The notes beneath the pieces are model-generated. The model saw nothing but the letters and a program-made list of their open reading frames with translations. It did no database searches and was not told where the DNA came from. Below are positions 6,459-13,904 of a stretch of 16,324 bases of DNA, in pieces. Source of the stretch: Deltaproteobacteria bacterium (GTDB lineage: Bacteria; Desulfobacterota; Desulfobacteria; Desulfobacterales; UBA11574); assembly GCA_019314155.1 (NCBI GenBank), contig JAFCZV010000054.1, positions 1 through 16,324 on the forward strand. Reading direction: 5' to 3'. The first letter of the stretch is position 1. Each line of letters starts with the position of its first letter. The translations under genes were made by a program, and so were the position numbers.

Positions 6459-6713
6459 ATGTCAGAATTGGATTTAAATACCATTGAACCGGCAAATACG
6501 GTAGATGCCAGGGGCAGCGCCTGCCCGGGACCGCTTATGGAGGCTAAAAAAGGAATCGGAAAGGTCAAGGTGGGAGAAATACTGGAAATATTTTCCAATG
6601 ATTCCGGTACCCGCATCGATGTTCCCGCCTGGGCGAAAAAAGTGGGTCATGAGTATCTGGGAGCGTTGGGAGCAGATGGTTATGACAAACTCTACGTCAG
6701 ACGAAAAAAATAG
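6459..6713 (+). CDS. tusA: TusA family sulfur carrier protein
   Basis: This 84-residue cytoplasmic sulfur-relay protein has the full TusA signature: VDARGSACPGPLMEAKKGI with Cys22 in the CPxP motif, then VGEILEIFSNDSGTR. In the family this cysteine carries a persulfide that is passed between sulfurtransferases and acceptors such as DsrE/DsrC or Hdr-like complexes. The start has a strong site, AAAAGGAGG, 7 nt before the ATG. Only 11 bases separate it from the MvhD-like gene. Its location in an Hdr operon, away from tRNA-thiolation genes, suggests dissimilatory or energy-linked sulfur transfer. Confidence 0.9.
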   Translation: MSELDLNTIEPANTVDARGSACPGPLMEAKKGIGKVKVGEILEIFSNDSGTRIDVPAWAKKVGHEYLGALGADGYDKLYVRRKK

Positions 6714-6724
6714 GCAGGAATATT

Positions 6725-7153
6725 ATGGCGACCCGGGACAATCCTGTTCGTGAGGGAAAGATTTTGATTTTGGCCACTGAAACCTGTGCCTATCCCGGCG
6801 CAGATTCCGTGGGGCAAGCACATTCGAGCTACGCTGCCAATACCTATATACTCAGGGTTAGGTCGCCGGTGCTCTTTCCGGAACAGTTCTATCTGGACTG
6901 TTTCAAGAAAGGTATCAGCGGTATCATCATCATGTCCTGTGGTGAGGAATGCCCCTATGAAGGTGCATACAAAGCTTTGGCCAAAAGAGTAGATCGGACC
7001 TATCAACTCATGAAAGCGCAGAATCTGGAGGTTCGTCGATTACGCCTGACCGCTATCTGTACGGTATGCAACCGGGCCTTTCTCAACGAGGTCAATCTGA
7101 TGAACGAGGTGGTCAGGGAACTGGGGCCCCCTGGAATCGGTCATGGCGCATAG
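6725..7153 (+). CDS. MvhD-like (hydrogenase/Hdr delta subunit) iron-sulfur protein with altered cysteine set
   Basis: This 142-residue protein is related to MvhD, the [2Fe-2S] protein that passes electrons between an electron-input module and HdrA. Family features are ILATETCAYPGADSVGQ at 15-31 (normally C-x2-C-x-Y-x-GAD), MSCGEECPYEGAYKALAKR at 70-88 (normally GCHxGDCHY), and a final ELGPPG. The cysteines are C21, C59, C72, C76, C112 and C115. The first cysteine of the usual N-terminal pair and the one in the usual xCSG motif are missing, whereas a CTVC pair (112-115) is extra. A site AGGAA lies 5-9 nt before the ATG. It probably pairs with one of the HdrA proteins encoded next. Confidence 0.8.
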   Translation: MATRDNPVREGKILILATETCAYPGADSVGQAHSSYAANTYILRVRSPVLFPEQFYLDCFKKGISGIIIMSCGEECPYEGAYKALAKRVDRTYQLMKAQNLEVRRLRLTAICTVCNRAFLNEVNLMNEVVRELGPPGIGHGA

Positions 7154-7220
7154 CGTTTAGGTTCACATGAATCATCATCTTCCTTGTAGCCAGCCATGAG
7201 TTTTCAACCAGGAGAAATGC

Positions 7221-8498
7221 ATGGACTCCATTCAAAAACTAAATTTTGACGCCCTGGTTATCGGGGGCGGCATTGCCGGCCTTCAAGCCGCACTGGATCT
7301 TGCCGATCAGGACTTTAAAGTGGCGGTGGTGGAAAGGGACACTTCCATTGGCGGTAAAATGATCCGGCTGTCCAAGGTATTCCCCACCCTCGACTGTTCA
7401 AGTTGTATTACCACGCCCAAAATGGCAGCGGCCGCACATCATGACAATATTACCATCTTCACCTATTGCAAGTTGAATTCCCTAAAACGCAATGGAAAGG
7501 ATCTAACAGCTTCTGTAACACAACATCCCCGGTACGTGGATCCGGACAATTGCATCGGCTGCCGTCAGTGCGAATACAGTTGTCCCATATATGTTGCGGA
7601 TGAAGAAGAGGGGGGATTTTCTGCAAGAAAAGCCATTTATATCCCCTTTTCCAACGCCATACCCCAGATTGCGTCGATTGATGTTGAAAACTGCATTCTT
7701 TGTGGAAAGTGCCAAAAAGTTTGTCCCACAGCGGCCATAGATTATTTTCAAAAACCCGAAGGTTTTTTCATTAGGGCCAAAACAGCCATCCTGGCCACCG
7801 GTTTCGAACTGACGCCGCTTGAAAACAAGCAGCAGTACGGAAACGGCAAGATACCGAATGTAATTACCTCGCTTCAAGCAGAAAGGCTTTTAGCCCCCCA
7901 TGGCCCGTACAACAGGGTTCTGCGACCGTCAGACGGGATGGAACCCGATTCCATTGCCTATATTCAATGTGCCGGTTCCCGGGACAAAAGCATGGGAATT
8001 TCCTACTGTTCTCGCGTTTGTTGCATGTACGCCATTAAACAGGCCATGTTGCTGTCCGGCTCCCTGCCGCTGGTGGATATTACTATTTATTATATGGACA
8101 TTCGTGCTTTTGGAAAAGGATACGAACAATTTTACCAGAATGCCAAGGCCATGGGCATAGAATTCGTCAAGGGCAAGGTTGCCGCTATCGATGAAGGCGA
8201 AAATGGGAGTGTTGCATTACACTATGAAGATCAGTACAGGGGCGGTGTCGTAACGGAAAATTATGACCTGGTCGTCCTTTCTTTGGGGATGATTCCCAAC
8301 TGGAACCCGGAAGGTATTTGCCCGATTTCGGCGGCTTCAGATGGCTTTATTCAAACCGTTCGACCCAAGATTGCGCCGACCCGGACGGACATGAAAGGCG
8401 TTTTTGTCGCCGGCGCTGCCGCTGGTCCAAAAGACATTGTGGATTCCATTGCAGAAGCCGGGGCAGCAGCCATGGAAGCAGCAAAATATCTGGTGTAA
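7221..8498 (+). CDS. HdrA-type FAD/iron-sulfur oxidoreductase (short form, two ferredoxin clusters)
   Basis: This 425-residue flavoprotein belongs to the heterodisulfide reductase A family. The FAD motif is VIGGGIAGLQAA (13-24), followed by VVERDTSIGGKM. A CSSC pair (C59, C62) sits in the position where HdrA/QmoA proteins carry cysteines near the flavin. An inserted ferredoxin domain has C111/114/117/121 and C158/161/164/168, binding two [4Fe-4S] clusters. The HdrA-specific QCAGSRD...YCSRVCC block supplies C250, C263, C267 and C268. It lacks the HdrA N-terminal domain and the C-terminal ferredoxin, both of which occur in the next gene. A site CAGGAGA precedes the ATG. It is likely to relay electrons between the MvhD-like protein and HdrBC, perhaps as a heterodimer with the next HdrA. 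Confidence 0.9.
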   Translation: MDSIQKLNFDALVIGGGIAGLQAALDLADQDFKVAVVERDTSIGGKMIRLSKVFPTLDCSSCITTPKMAAAAHHDNITIFTYCKLNSLKRNGKDLTASVTQHPRYVDPDNCIGCRQCEYSCPIYVADEEEGGFSARKAIYIPFSNAIPQIASIDVENCILCGKCQKVCPTAAIDYFQKPEGFFIRAKTAILATGFELTPLENKQQYGNGKIPNVITSLQAERLLAPHGPYNRVLRPSDGMEPDSIAYIQCAGSRDKSMGISYCSRVCCMYAIKQAMLLSGSLPLVDITIYYMDIRAFGKGYEQFYQNAKAMGIEFVKGKVAAIDEGENGSVALHYEDQYRGGVVTENYDLVVLSLGMIPNWNPEGICPISAASDGFIQTVRPKIAPTRTDMKGVFVAGAAAGPKDIVDSIAEAGAAAMEAAKYLV

Positions 8499-8535
8499 AC
8501 AAACCGAGATCGAGCTGAAATCAGGAGATAAATGA

Positions 8536-10374
8536 ATGTCGTCTGAAACTAAAATAGAAACAAACCCTGAAAAAATAGGGGTATACATTTGTTACTGCGG
8601 CGGCAATATTTCCGATCATGTAGCTGTGGAGGCGGTTCGCGATCGGGCGGAAAAAATCCCTGGGGTTTCAGTGGCTCGAACCAACATGTTCATGTGTTCG
8701 GACCCCGGCCAGGAACTGATTATGGAAGACCTTCGAGATGGAATCGTCGATCGGATAGTTGTGGCCTCCTGTGCACCGAGCCTTCATGAAATGACCTTTC
8801 GAAGCGCAATATCCAGGGCCGGAAAAAATCCGTATATTTATGAGCATGCCAATATCAGAGAACAAGTAAGCTGGGTTCACCACGGTGAAAAGGCCACGGA
8901 TAAGGCAACGTTGCTCGTTTCAGCGGCCACGGCCAAAGCAGGCCTTCTTAAACCCCTTGAGCCGATTCGCATGGACGCCCGGAGACATGCCACCGTTATC
9001 GGCGGCGGGGTTGCCGGGCTGCGGGCTGCCAAAGATCTGGCCGACCGGGGAATTGAAGTCGTATTGATTGAAAAATCACCCTTTCTCGGCGGACAAACTG
9101 CTAAACTGGATCGGATCGCCCCCACCGGCGACAGGGCGGCGGATCTTATTTCAGATCTTGCCGGGCAGGTTCTGCAGGACGATTCCATTACGGTCCATAC
9201 CTGCGCCAATATTGAAAATTTCGACGGGTATGTCGGCAATTTCAAACTCGGCGTCAAAAAGCAGTCAGCCCAAACAAAAGCGCAGGAAATTCTTACGCAA
9301 TTGAAAGCTTCCGGGAAAAAACCCGTAATCGTCTTGGCAACCGGTTTTAAATCTTACGCACCGTATCATGGAGAATACGGCTATGGTGAATTTAAAGAGG
9401 TGATAACGCTCCCCGAGTTGATCCGAATTTTGGCAAAAAATAACACCGAAAACAGATGCCTAAAAATAGGCGGGAGAAACATACGACATTTGGCCATGAT
9501 CCACTGTGTCGGCAGCCGGAAGATTCCTGGTGTTCACCCCGAAGATGAATCCGGAAACTTGAACGAATATTGTTCCCGGACCTGCTGCTCGGCCACACTC
9601 AACGCTGCCAACATCATCCGTGAAACCTATCCGGAAACTCAAATTTTCCAATTTTACAGAGACATTCGAACCTATGGCCGGGGACAGGAAGAACTTTACG
9701 AACAGGCATCCAGGAATAAAGTAATTTTTTTACGTTTTGAAGCCCAGGATTCCCCTGAGGTTTCAAAGAACAGTAATTCTGATAATTTCCCATTGCGGGT
9801 CAAAGTAAGGGATGGCCTGACTTTCGGTGAAGAAGTCGAGGCCCCGGTGGATCTGGTGGTTCTGGCAACCGGAATGGAACCGAACAATGTGTCCGAGCTG
9901 GTAGAGATGATGAAAATTCCAGTGGGCGCAGACCGGTTCCTGTTGGAAATTCATCCGAAACTGCGGCCGGTTGAACTGTCGGTGGCCGGGATTCTGCTGG
10001 CAGGGACCTGCCAGGCGCCCATGGATATCGGAGAAGCCTGCATCGGCGCATCCGCCGGCGCAGTCAAGGCAGCAGCATTGCTCGCTCGCGGATATGTAGA
10101 GCTTGATCCCTTTGTGGCGGAGGTCGACCTCCACAGGTGCAGCGGTACGGGTGCCTGTGTGGAAGCCTGTTTAAATGAAGGCGCGCTGAACCTGGTGGAG
10201 ATGGAAATCGATGGCAAAAAGGTTAAACGGGCCCAGGTAGCACCGGCATTTTGTTTAGGATGCGGTGCTTGCGTTGCGGTGTGTCCTGAAAATGCCATCG
10301 ACATCAACGGATGGACGCTAAAACAATATGAGGCAATGGTCGATATGATCGTCTCCGATGAGGTCCTGGCCTGA
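8536..10374 (+). CDS. hdrA: HdrA (N-terminal HdrA domain, FAD domain, C-terminal ferredoxin)
   Basis: This 612-residue HdrA is the flavin subunit thought to perform electron bifurcation in Hdr complexes. Residues 1-140 form the HdrA-specific N-terminal domain, with GVYICYCGGNISD (C19, C21), C54 and ASCAPSLHE (C79). The FAD motif is VIGGGVAGLRAA (154-165). The block IHCVGSRK...YCSRTCC provides C324, C346, C350 and C351. The ferredoxin domain normally inserted in the FAD domain is absent. The C-terminal ferredoxin holds one complete cluster motif (C573, C576, C579, C583) and one incomplete motif, C535-S-G-T538-G-A-C541-V-E-A-C545, in which the second cysteine is threonine. A site AGGAG precedes the ATG. 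The gene follows the short HdrA by 37 bases, so the two proteins are probably made together. Confidence 0.93.
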   Translation: MSSETKIETNPEKIGVYICYCGGNISDHVAVEAVRDRAEKIPGVSVARTNMFMCSDPGQELIMEDLRDGIVDRIVVASCAPSLHEMTFRSAISRAGKNPYIYEHANIREQVSWVHHGEKATDKATLLVSAATAKAGLLKPLEPIRMDARRHATVIGGGVAGLRAAKDLADRGIEVVLIEKSPFLGGQTAKLDRIAPTGDRAADLISDLAGQVLQDDSITVHTCANIENFDGYVGNFKLGVKKQSAQTKAQEILTQLKASGKKPVIVLATGFKSYAPYHGEYGYGEFKEVITLPELIRILAKNNTENRCLKIGGRNIRHLAMIHCVGSRKIPGVHPEDESGNLNEYCSRTCCSATLNAANIIRETYPETQIFQFYRDIRTYGRGQEELYEQASRNKVIFLRFEAQDSPEVSKNSNSDNFPLRVKVRDGLTFGEEVEAPVDLVVLATGMEPNNVSELVEMMKIPVGADRFLLEIHPKLRPVELSVAGILLAGTCQAPMDIGEACIGASAGAVKAAALLARGYVELDPFVAEVDLHRCSGTGACVEACLNEGALNLVEMEIDGKKVKRAQVAPAFCLGCGACVAVCPENAIDINGWTLKQYEAMVDMIVSDEVLA

Positions 10375-10437
10375 CCATTATTATGCCATCGATTTACTAT
10401 TGGACGGCAGTTGGCGTGCCGTTTGGAAAGGGTTCCA

Positions 10438-10755
10438 ATGGACCGAGACAATCAAAGTAGAACAGAAAAAGAAGATCTCCTGAAACGGCTGCGTAATGAA
10501 CGAAAAGAATGGATAACCCTGGCTTCTGCCAGACTTAGAATGCAGAAAAAGGAATTAAGGGCCATAAAAGAGCGACTCGAGGAAGGGGCCGGAACCGTGC
10601 CGCAGATTGCCGCTGCAACGGGAATTCCCGCCCACAGAGTTCTCTGGTATTTTGCGGCCCTCAAAAAGTACGGAGAGCTTGCCGAGAACGAAAAAGACGG
10701 CAGTTATTACCGGTATTCATTAACCGGAAAACCAACCGAAGATGCATCTGTATAA
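10438..10755 (+). CDS. small winged-helix DNA-binding protein within the Hdr operon
   Basis: This 105-residue protein has two parts. The N-terminal half (about 10-55) is highly charged and helical, with many Lys, Arg and Glu. The C-terminal half reads as a winged helix: TVPQIAAATGIPAHRVLWYFAALKKYGELAENEKDG followed by a YYRYSL wing strand, like ArsR- or MarR-type folds. The frame extends back to a TTG at 10411, but the ATG at 10438 has GGAAAGGG 5 nt upstream. It sits between hdrA and hdrC in the same orientation with gaps of about 60 bases. It could be a local regulator; alternatively the domain could bind protein within the complex. I cannot name a specific family. Confidence 0.75.
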   Translation: MDRDNQSRTEKEDLLKRLRNERKEWITLASARLRMQKKELRAIKERLEEGAGTVPQIAAATGIPAHRVLWYFAALKKYGELAENEKDGSYYRYSLTGKPTEDASV

Positions 10756-10811
10756 CCCGGGGTAGTTCACCGATCTGATACAAAATGGATCTGACTTTAG
10801 TGAGGAGTGTG

Positions 10812-11117
10812 ATGATGACTTTAGTGAATCCGAATTTTGCTAAAGAACTGGAGCGCTTTGGGGAAGATACCGCGCTGGAATGTTTTAACTGCGGAACCTG
10901 TGCCGCCATATGCCCTCTTATTTACGAGCATTTTCCCCGCAGAATGATCCGCTACATCCAGCTGGGCGCAAAAGATCGAATTCTTGAAAATGCCCAAGAA
11001 CTCTGGCGCTGCCTCCACTGCGGGCTTTGCACCCAGACCTGTCCCAGAGAAGCCGACCCCGGCGAAGTCATTCTGAGCTTAAAACGCTTTGTTGTGGATA
11101 ATTGGAGGAGGTCCTGA
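10812..11117 (+). CDS. hdrC: HdrC-like protein with two [4Fe-4S] clusters
   Basis: This 101-residue protein has the length and layout of HdrC, the ferredoxin-like subunit linking HdrA to the active-site subunit HdrB. Two cluster motifs are intact: CFNCGTCAAICP and, about 45 residues on, CLHCGLCTQTCP. Between them is the family segment FPRRMIRYIQLGAKDRIL. The ATG at 10812 has GAGGA five nt upstream; an upstream in-frame start at 10785 lacks a site. Its TGA is one base from the ATG of the HdrB gene, so the two are translationally coupled. Confidence 0.92.
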   Translation: MMTLVNPNFAKELERFGEDTALECFNCGTCAAICPLIYEHFPRRMIRYIQLGAKDRILENAQELWRCLHCGLCTQTCPREADPGEVILSLKRFVVDNWRRS

Positions 11118-11118
11118 A

Positions 11119-12048
11119 ATGTATAACCCCAGGGATATTATTGATCTGATTGCCTACAATGTCAGAAAAACCCGGAATCCGTTCGGCATCCCGAACTTTT
11201 TATGCAACCGGTGGTGGAAAAATTCAGACATACCCGAAAAAGGTAAGGCTCTGCTTTTTACCGGATTGATGTACCAGTTTGTGCCCTACATCGATCAATC
11301 GACCCACTATCTGGAAAAATTTGAGGATACGCCCTGGGCGGATTTTGTGCGTTACGGCAAATATGTTCCCAATTATCTGGCGGGGATGGGTCTTGACTTG
11401 CTTACACCCGGAAAGGAAAAGAAAAGATTCAACACCATCCTCCAAAACATTGCCAAAATTCTGACAAAATCAAAGGTAGATTTCTATTACCAGCCGGAGC
11501 TGGATAGTTACAGCGGTATATTGTTATACGATTTGGGGGACCAAAAAGGTTTTGTGCGGCACGCCGAATTTGTGGCTGCAAAACTCAAAAGGGCCGGGGT
11601 CAAAAGTCTCATTACGGTAGACCCACACACCGCCTACGCCTTAAAAGTTCTCTATCCTAAGTACACCGGTCATCGCTTTGATGTGAAAACCTATTTTGAA
11701 CTGGTCAACCTCACCTCAAAAAACGGCGGCGGTCGGGTCACCCTCCACGATCCCTGTTTCTACGGCAGGTACCTGGAACTGTCGGATATTCCCCAAAAAA
11801 TTCTGGGCGATCTGGATATCGAATGTGTCAACGTGAGAAATTCGGGGCTGTTCACCAATTGCTGCGGAGGACCGGCGGAGTCCATTTCTCCCAAGCTTTC
11901 CAAAGAAGTTCTCCACCGCCGGGTCGAAGAATTACAATCTACCGGGGCCCCCATTGTCGCCATGTGTCCCATCTGTTTGGGGAACCTGGAAAAGTCCGGC
12001 GCACAGGTGGAAGATTTGTCGTCGCTGATCGCCCGATGTGCAGCGTGA
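11119..12048 (+). CDS. hdrB: HdrB-like (CCG-domain) subunit with one degenerate CCG domain
   Basis: This 309-residue protein matches HdrB, the disulfide- or thiol-handling subunit that holds non-cubane clusters in two CCG domains. The C-terminal domain is intact: HDPCFYGRY (C213), FTNCCGGPAE (C248, C249) and MCPICLGNL (C283, C286). The N-terminal domain keeps the skeleton (LLFTGLMYQFVPYI, YSGILLYDLG, TVDPHTAYALK), but its cluster cysteines are replaced: LFTGC becomes LFTGL, CCG becomes YSG and DPHC becomes DPHT. Only one non-cubane cluster can therefore form. The ATG at 11119 follows GGAGGAGG and is one base after the HdrC stop. With HdrC it should form the catalytic end of the complex. Its substrate is unknown; the neighbouring sulfur carriers suggest a protein-bound or small-molecule disulfide or persulfide. 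Confidence 0.9.
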   Translation: MYNPRDIIDLIAYNVRKTRNPFGIPNFLCNRWWKNSDIPEKGKALLFTGLMYQFVPYIDQSTHYLEKFEDTPWADFVRYGKYVPNYLAGMGLDLLTPGKEKKRFNTILQNIAKILTKSKVDFYYQPELDSYSGILLYDLGDQKGFVRHAEFVAAKLKRAGVKSLITVDPHTAYALKVLYPKYTGHRFDVKTYFELVNLTSKNGGGRVTLHDPCFYGRYLELSDIPQKILGDLDIECVNVRNSGLFTNCCGGPAESISPKLSKEVLHRRVEELQSTGAPIVAMCPICLGNLEKSGAQVEDLSSLIARCAA

Positions 12049-12118
12049 CGTTTTATGGGCATGGCAATAATTTTTTATTCAATTTTTACTTTTTAACCCA
12101 GAAAAGGAGGCAATCATT

Positions 12119-12496
12119 ATGGCTGAAAAAGAAGAAAAAATACTGTATATCTGTACACATGCGGGCGAAGATCCTGAAAAAGCGGCGATGCCATTTGTCA
12201 TGGCCAACGCCGCCATCACCATGGACATAAAAACAACGATTGCGTTGCAGGGAAACGGCGTTTATCTGGCCCAAAAAGGCTATGTTGATACCATGCTGCC
12301 GGCCGGCGGATTTCCACCGGTCAAAAAACTGATTCAAGATTTCATGGAGTATGGCGGAAAGCTACTGGTTTGCGTGCCCTGCATCAAGGAACGCAACATC
12401 GATGAAGACAGCGACATGATCGACGGCGCCCAAACCACGGCTGCCGGAACCTTAACTGTTGAAGCCCTTGAATCCGATGCCGTTTTTGTATATTAA
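12119..12496 (+). CDS. DsrE/DsrF-like family protein
   Basis: This 125-residue protein is of the DsrE superfamily. Features are ILYICTHAGEDPEKA at the N-terminus, a hydrophobic AAITMDIKTTIALQGNGVYL segment, and VCVPCIKER with C85 and C88. In family members used for sulfur transfer, a cysteine in this second region accepts sulfane sulfur, often from TusA. The site AAAAGGAGG precedes the ATG. It lies 70 bases after hdrB. Together with the TusA at the start of the operon it forms the TusA/DsrE pair that also accompanies sulfur-oxidising sHdr systems. Whether it transfers sulfur here is inferred. Confidence 0.88.
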   Translation: MAEKEEKILYICTHAGEDPEKAAMPFVMANAAITMDIKTTIALQGNGVYLAQKGYVDTMLPAGGFPPVKKLIQDFMEYGGKLLVCVPCIKERNIDEDSDMIDGAQTTAAGTLTVEALESDAVFVY

Positions 12497-12562
12497 AGAA
12501 GGGATCACGATTTTCCTTTGATTAAAACTTTTTACGCACAAGCCGGATGCGAAAGGAATTTT

Positions 12563-12614
12563 ACTAGCGCGAAAACACGAAAATATAGCCGACTTTCGTG
12601 TTTTCGTGTTTAGT
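12563..12614. repeat. long intergenic hairpin (inverted repeat)
   Basis: A perfect 13-bp stem, CGAAAACACGAAA (12570-12582) with TTTCGTGTTTTCG (12594-12606), has an 11-nt loop. It is extended outward by wobble pairs and an ACTA/TAGT segment to about 20 bp. No T-run follows, so it is not a standard terminator. It separates the DsrE gene from the second Hdr module and may be a dispersed repeat or an RNA-processing or attenuation structure. Confidence 0.75.
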
Positions 12615-12659
12615 AGAACCCTGATTGATCGTAAACAAACTGGGAGATATCAATTTGAA

Positions 12660-13904
12660 ATGGGAAACAAGAATGTACTCATTATCGGGGGCGGAACGGC
12701 GGGTCTTTCTGCAGCTGGTGAGCTGAGCAATTTAGACATCCATGTCGATCTGGTGGAGAAATCGGACTTTCTTGGAGGCCACGCCATCGGATACACCTGT
12801 AAAGCCACTCGAAACACCTGCGTAAAATGCGGCGCCTGCATGGTGGAGGAAAAACTCAAAGATACGATTTTACATCCAAAGATAAAAATGTGGGCCGGCA
12901 GCCGTGTGCAGGAGGTATCTAAAAACAGCCGATTCACGGCTAAAATACATTGCAAGCCGAAATATATAGATCCGGATAAATGTACCAACTGCCGAATATG
13001 TTTTGATAAATGTCCGGTCGATGACGCAATTCTTCATGGATCTTCGAAAAACAATATTCCCTTTTACGCCGTTAACGAAGAAAAATGCCTTTATTTCAAA
13101 GATAAATCTTGCGGCATATGCCGGGATGAATGTCCTGAAAAGGCCATTGATCTGGACAAAGAAGAATTGGAACATTCCATTGAAGCAGACGCCGTCCTGG
13201 TTGCTGCCGGATTCCATCCCTTTAACCCCGAAGACAAACCATACGGATATAACCGCTTCGACAACGTCGTTACCAGTCTCGATCTGGAAAGGATGTTAAA
13301 GCAAGTTGGACGCGTAAAAAGGCCAAGCGACGATACCATCCCGGAGCGAATCGCCTTTATTCAGTGTGTGGGCTCCAGAGATTCCAAGCTGAATCATCTA
13401 TGGTGTTCAAAAGCATGCTGCGGTTCTGCGATGCGCATGGCAAGACTGATCAAAGGCCGGCGGCCTGAAATCGACATCACAGTTTTCTATATTGACGTTC
13501 AGACGTTCGGAAAAGACTTCGAGCAATTCTATAAAGACGCTCAGGAAGAACTGCGTATGATCCGTGCCATACCCGGGGATATCTATGAAGTTGAAGAACA
13601 GAAGCTGAAGATAAACTTTTTAAACAACACAACCCATGAAACCTTAGAGGAGATTTTTGATCTGGTGGTACTTTCCATCGGGATTACGCCGGGTAAAGAC
13701 AACGGGGAAATAGCTGAATTGCTGCATCTAAAACTCGCCGATTCCGGATTTATCGAATCCGGCGCTGAAGAAACATCGGCAGCGAATACCGGTATTTTTA
13801 CGGCCGGCACGATCTCCGGGGCCATGAGTATTCCCGAAACCATTGCCAGCGCCGGGAAAGCCGTCCGGCAAATTGTCAAACACCTTAGGCCGAACAGCTC
13901 ATGA
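12660..13904 (+). CDS. HdrA/QmoA-like FAD/iron-sulfur protein with extra cysteine cluster
   Basis: This 414-residue HdrA-family flavoprotein is similar in plan to the short HdrA at 7221. The FAD motif is LIIGGGTAGLSAAGEL (7-22). Immediately after it is a cysteine-rich segment, YTCKATRNTCVKCGAC (C47, C54, C57, C60). The inserted ferredoxin domain has C108/111/114/118 and a stretched second motif, C143-x7-C151-x2-C154-x3-C158. The HdrA block IQCVGSRD...WCSKACC gives C236, C249, C253 and C254. The ATG at 12660 has GGGAGA upstream; a longer frame from 12606 overlaps the hairpin and lacks a site. Its stop overlaps the next start (ATGA). The pair resembles QmoA/QmoB, electron carriers to APS reductase, but no apr gene is near, so a distinct Hdr complex is equally possible. 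Confidence 0.9.
   Translation: MGNKNVLIIGGGTAGLSAAGELSNLDIHVDLVEKSDFLGGHAIGYTCKATRNTCVKCGACMVEEKLKDTILHPKIKMWAGSRVQEVSKNSRFTAKIHCKPKYIDPDKCTNCRICFDKCPVDDAILHGSSKNNIPFYAVNEEKCLYFKDKSCGICRDECPEKAIDLDKEELEHSIEADAVLVAAGFHPFNPEDKPYGYNRFDNVVTSLDLERMLKQVGRVKRPSDDTIPERIAFIQCVGSRDSKLNHLWCSKACCGSAMRMARLIKGRRPEIDITVFYIDVQTFGKDFEQFYKDAQEELRMIRAIPGDIYEVEEQKLKINFLNNTTHETLEEIFDLVVLSIGITPGKDNGEIAELLHLKLADSGFIESGAEETSAANTGIFTAGTISGAMSIPETIASAGKAVRQIVKHLRPNSS

Noticed and set aside
8877..9257. A 126-residue minus-strand ORF inside hdrA
   Set aside because: It is fully antisense to the well-supported HdrA gene and has no family features. Other long overlapping frames in the hdr genes were left out for the same reason.
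6725..12048. Selenocysteine (in-frame TGA) in the MvhD, HdrA or HdrB proteins
   Set aside because: Some related proteins carry it, but the substituted positions here are ordinary sense codons (for example ACG for Thr538 and TTG for the Leu in LFTGL), and no readthrough frame is needed.
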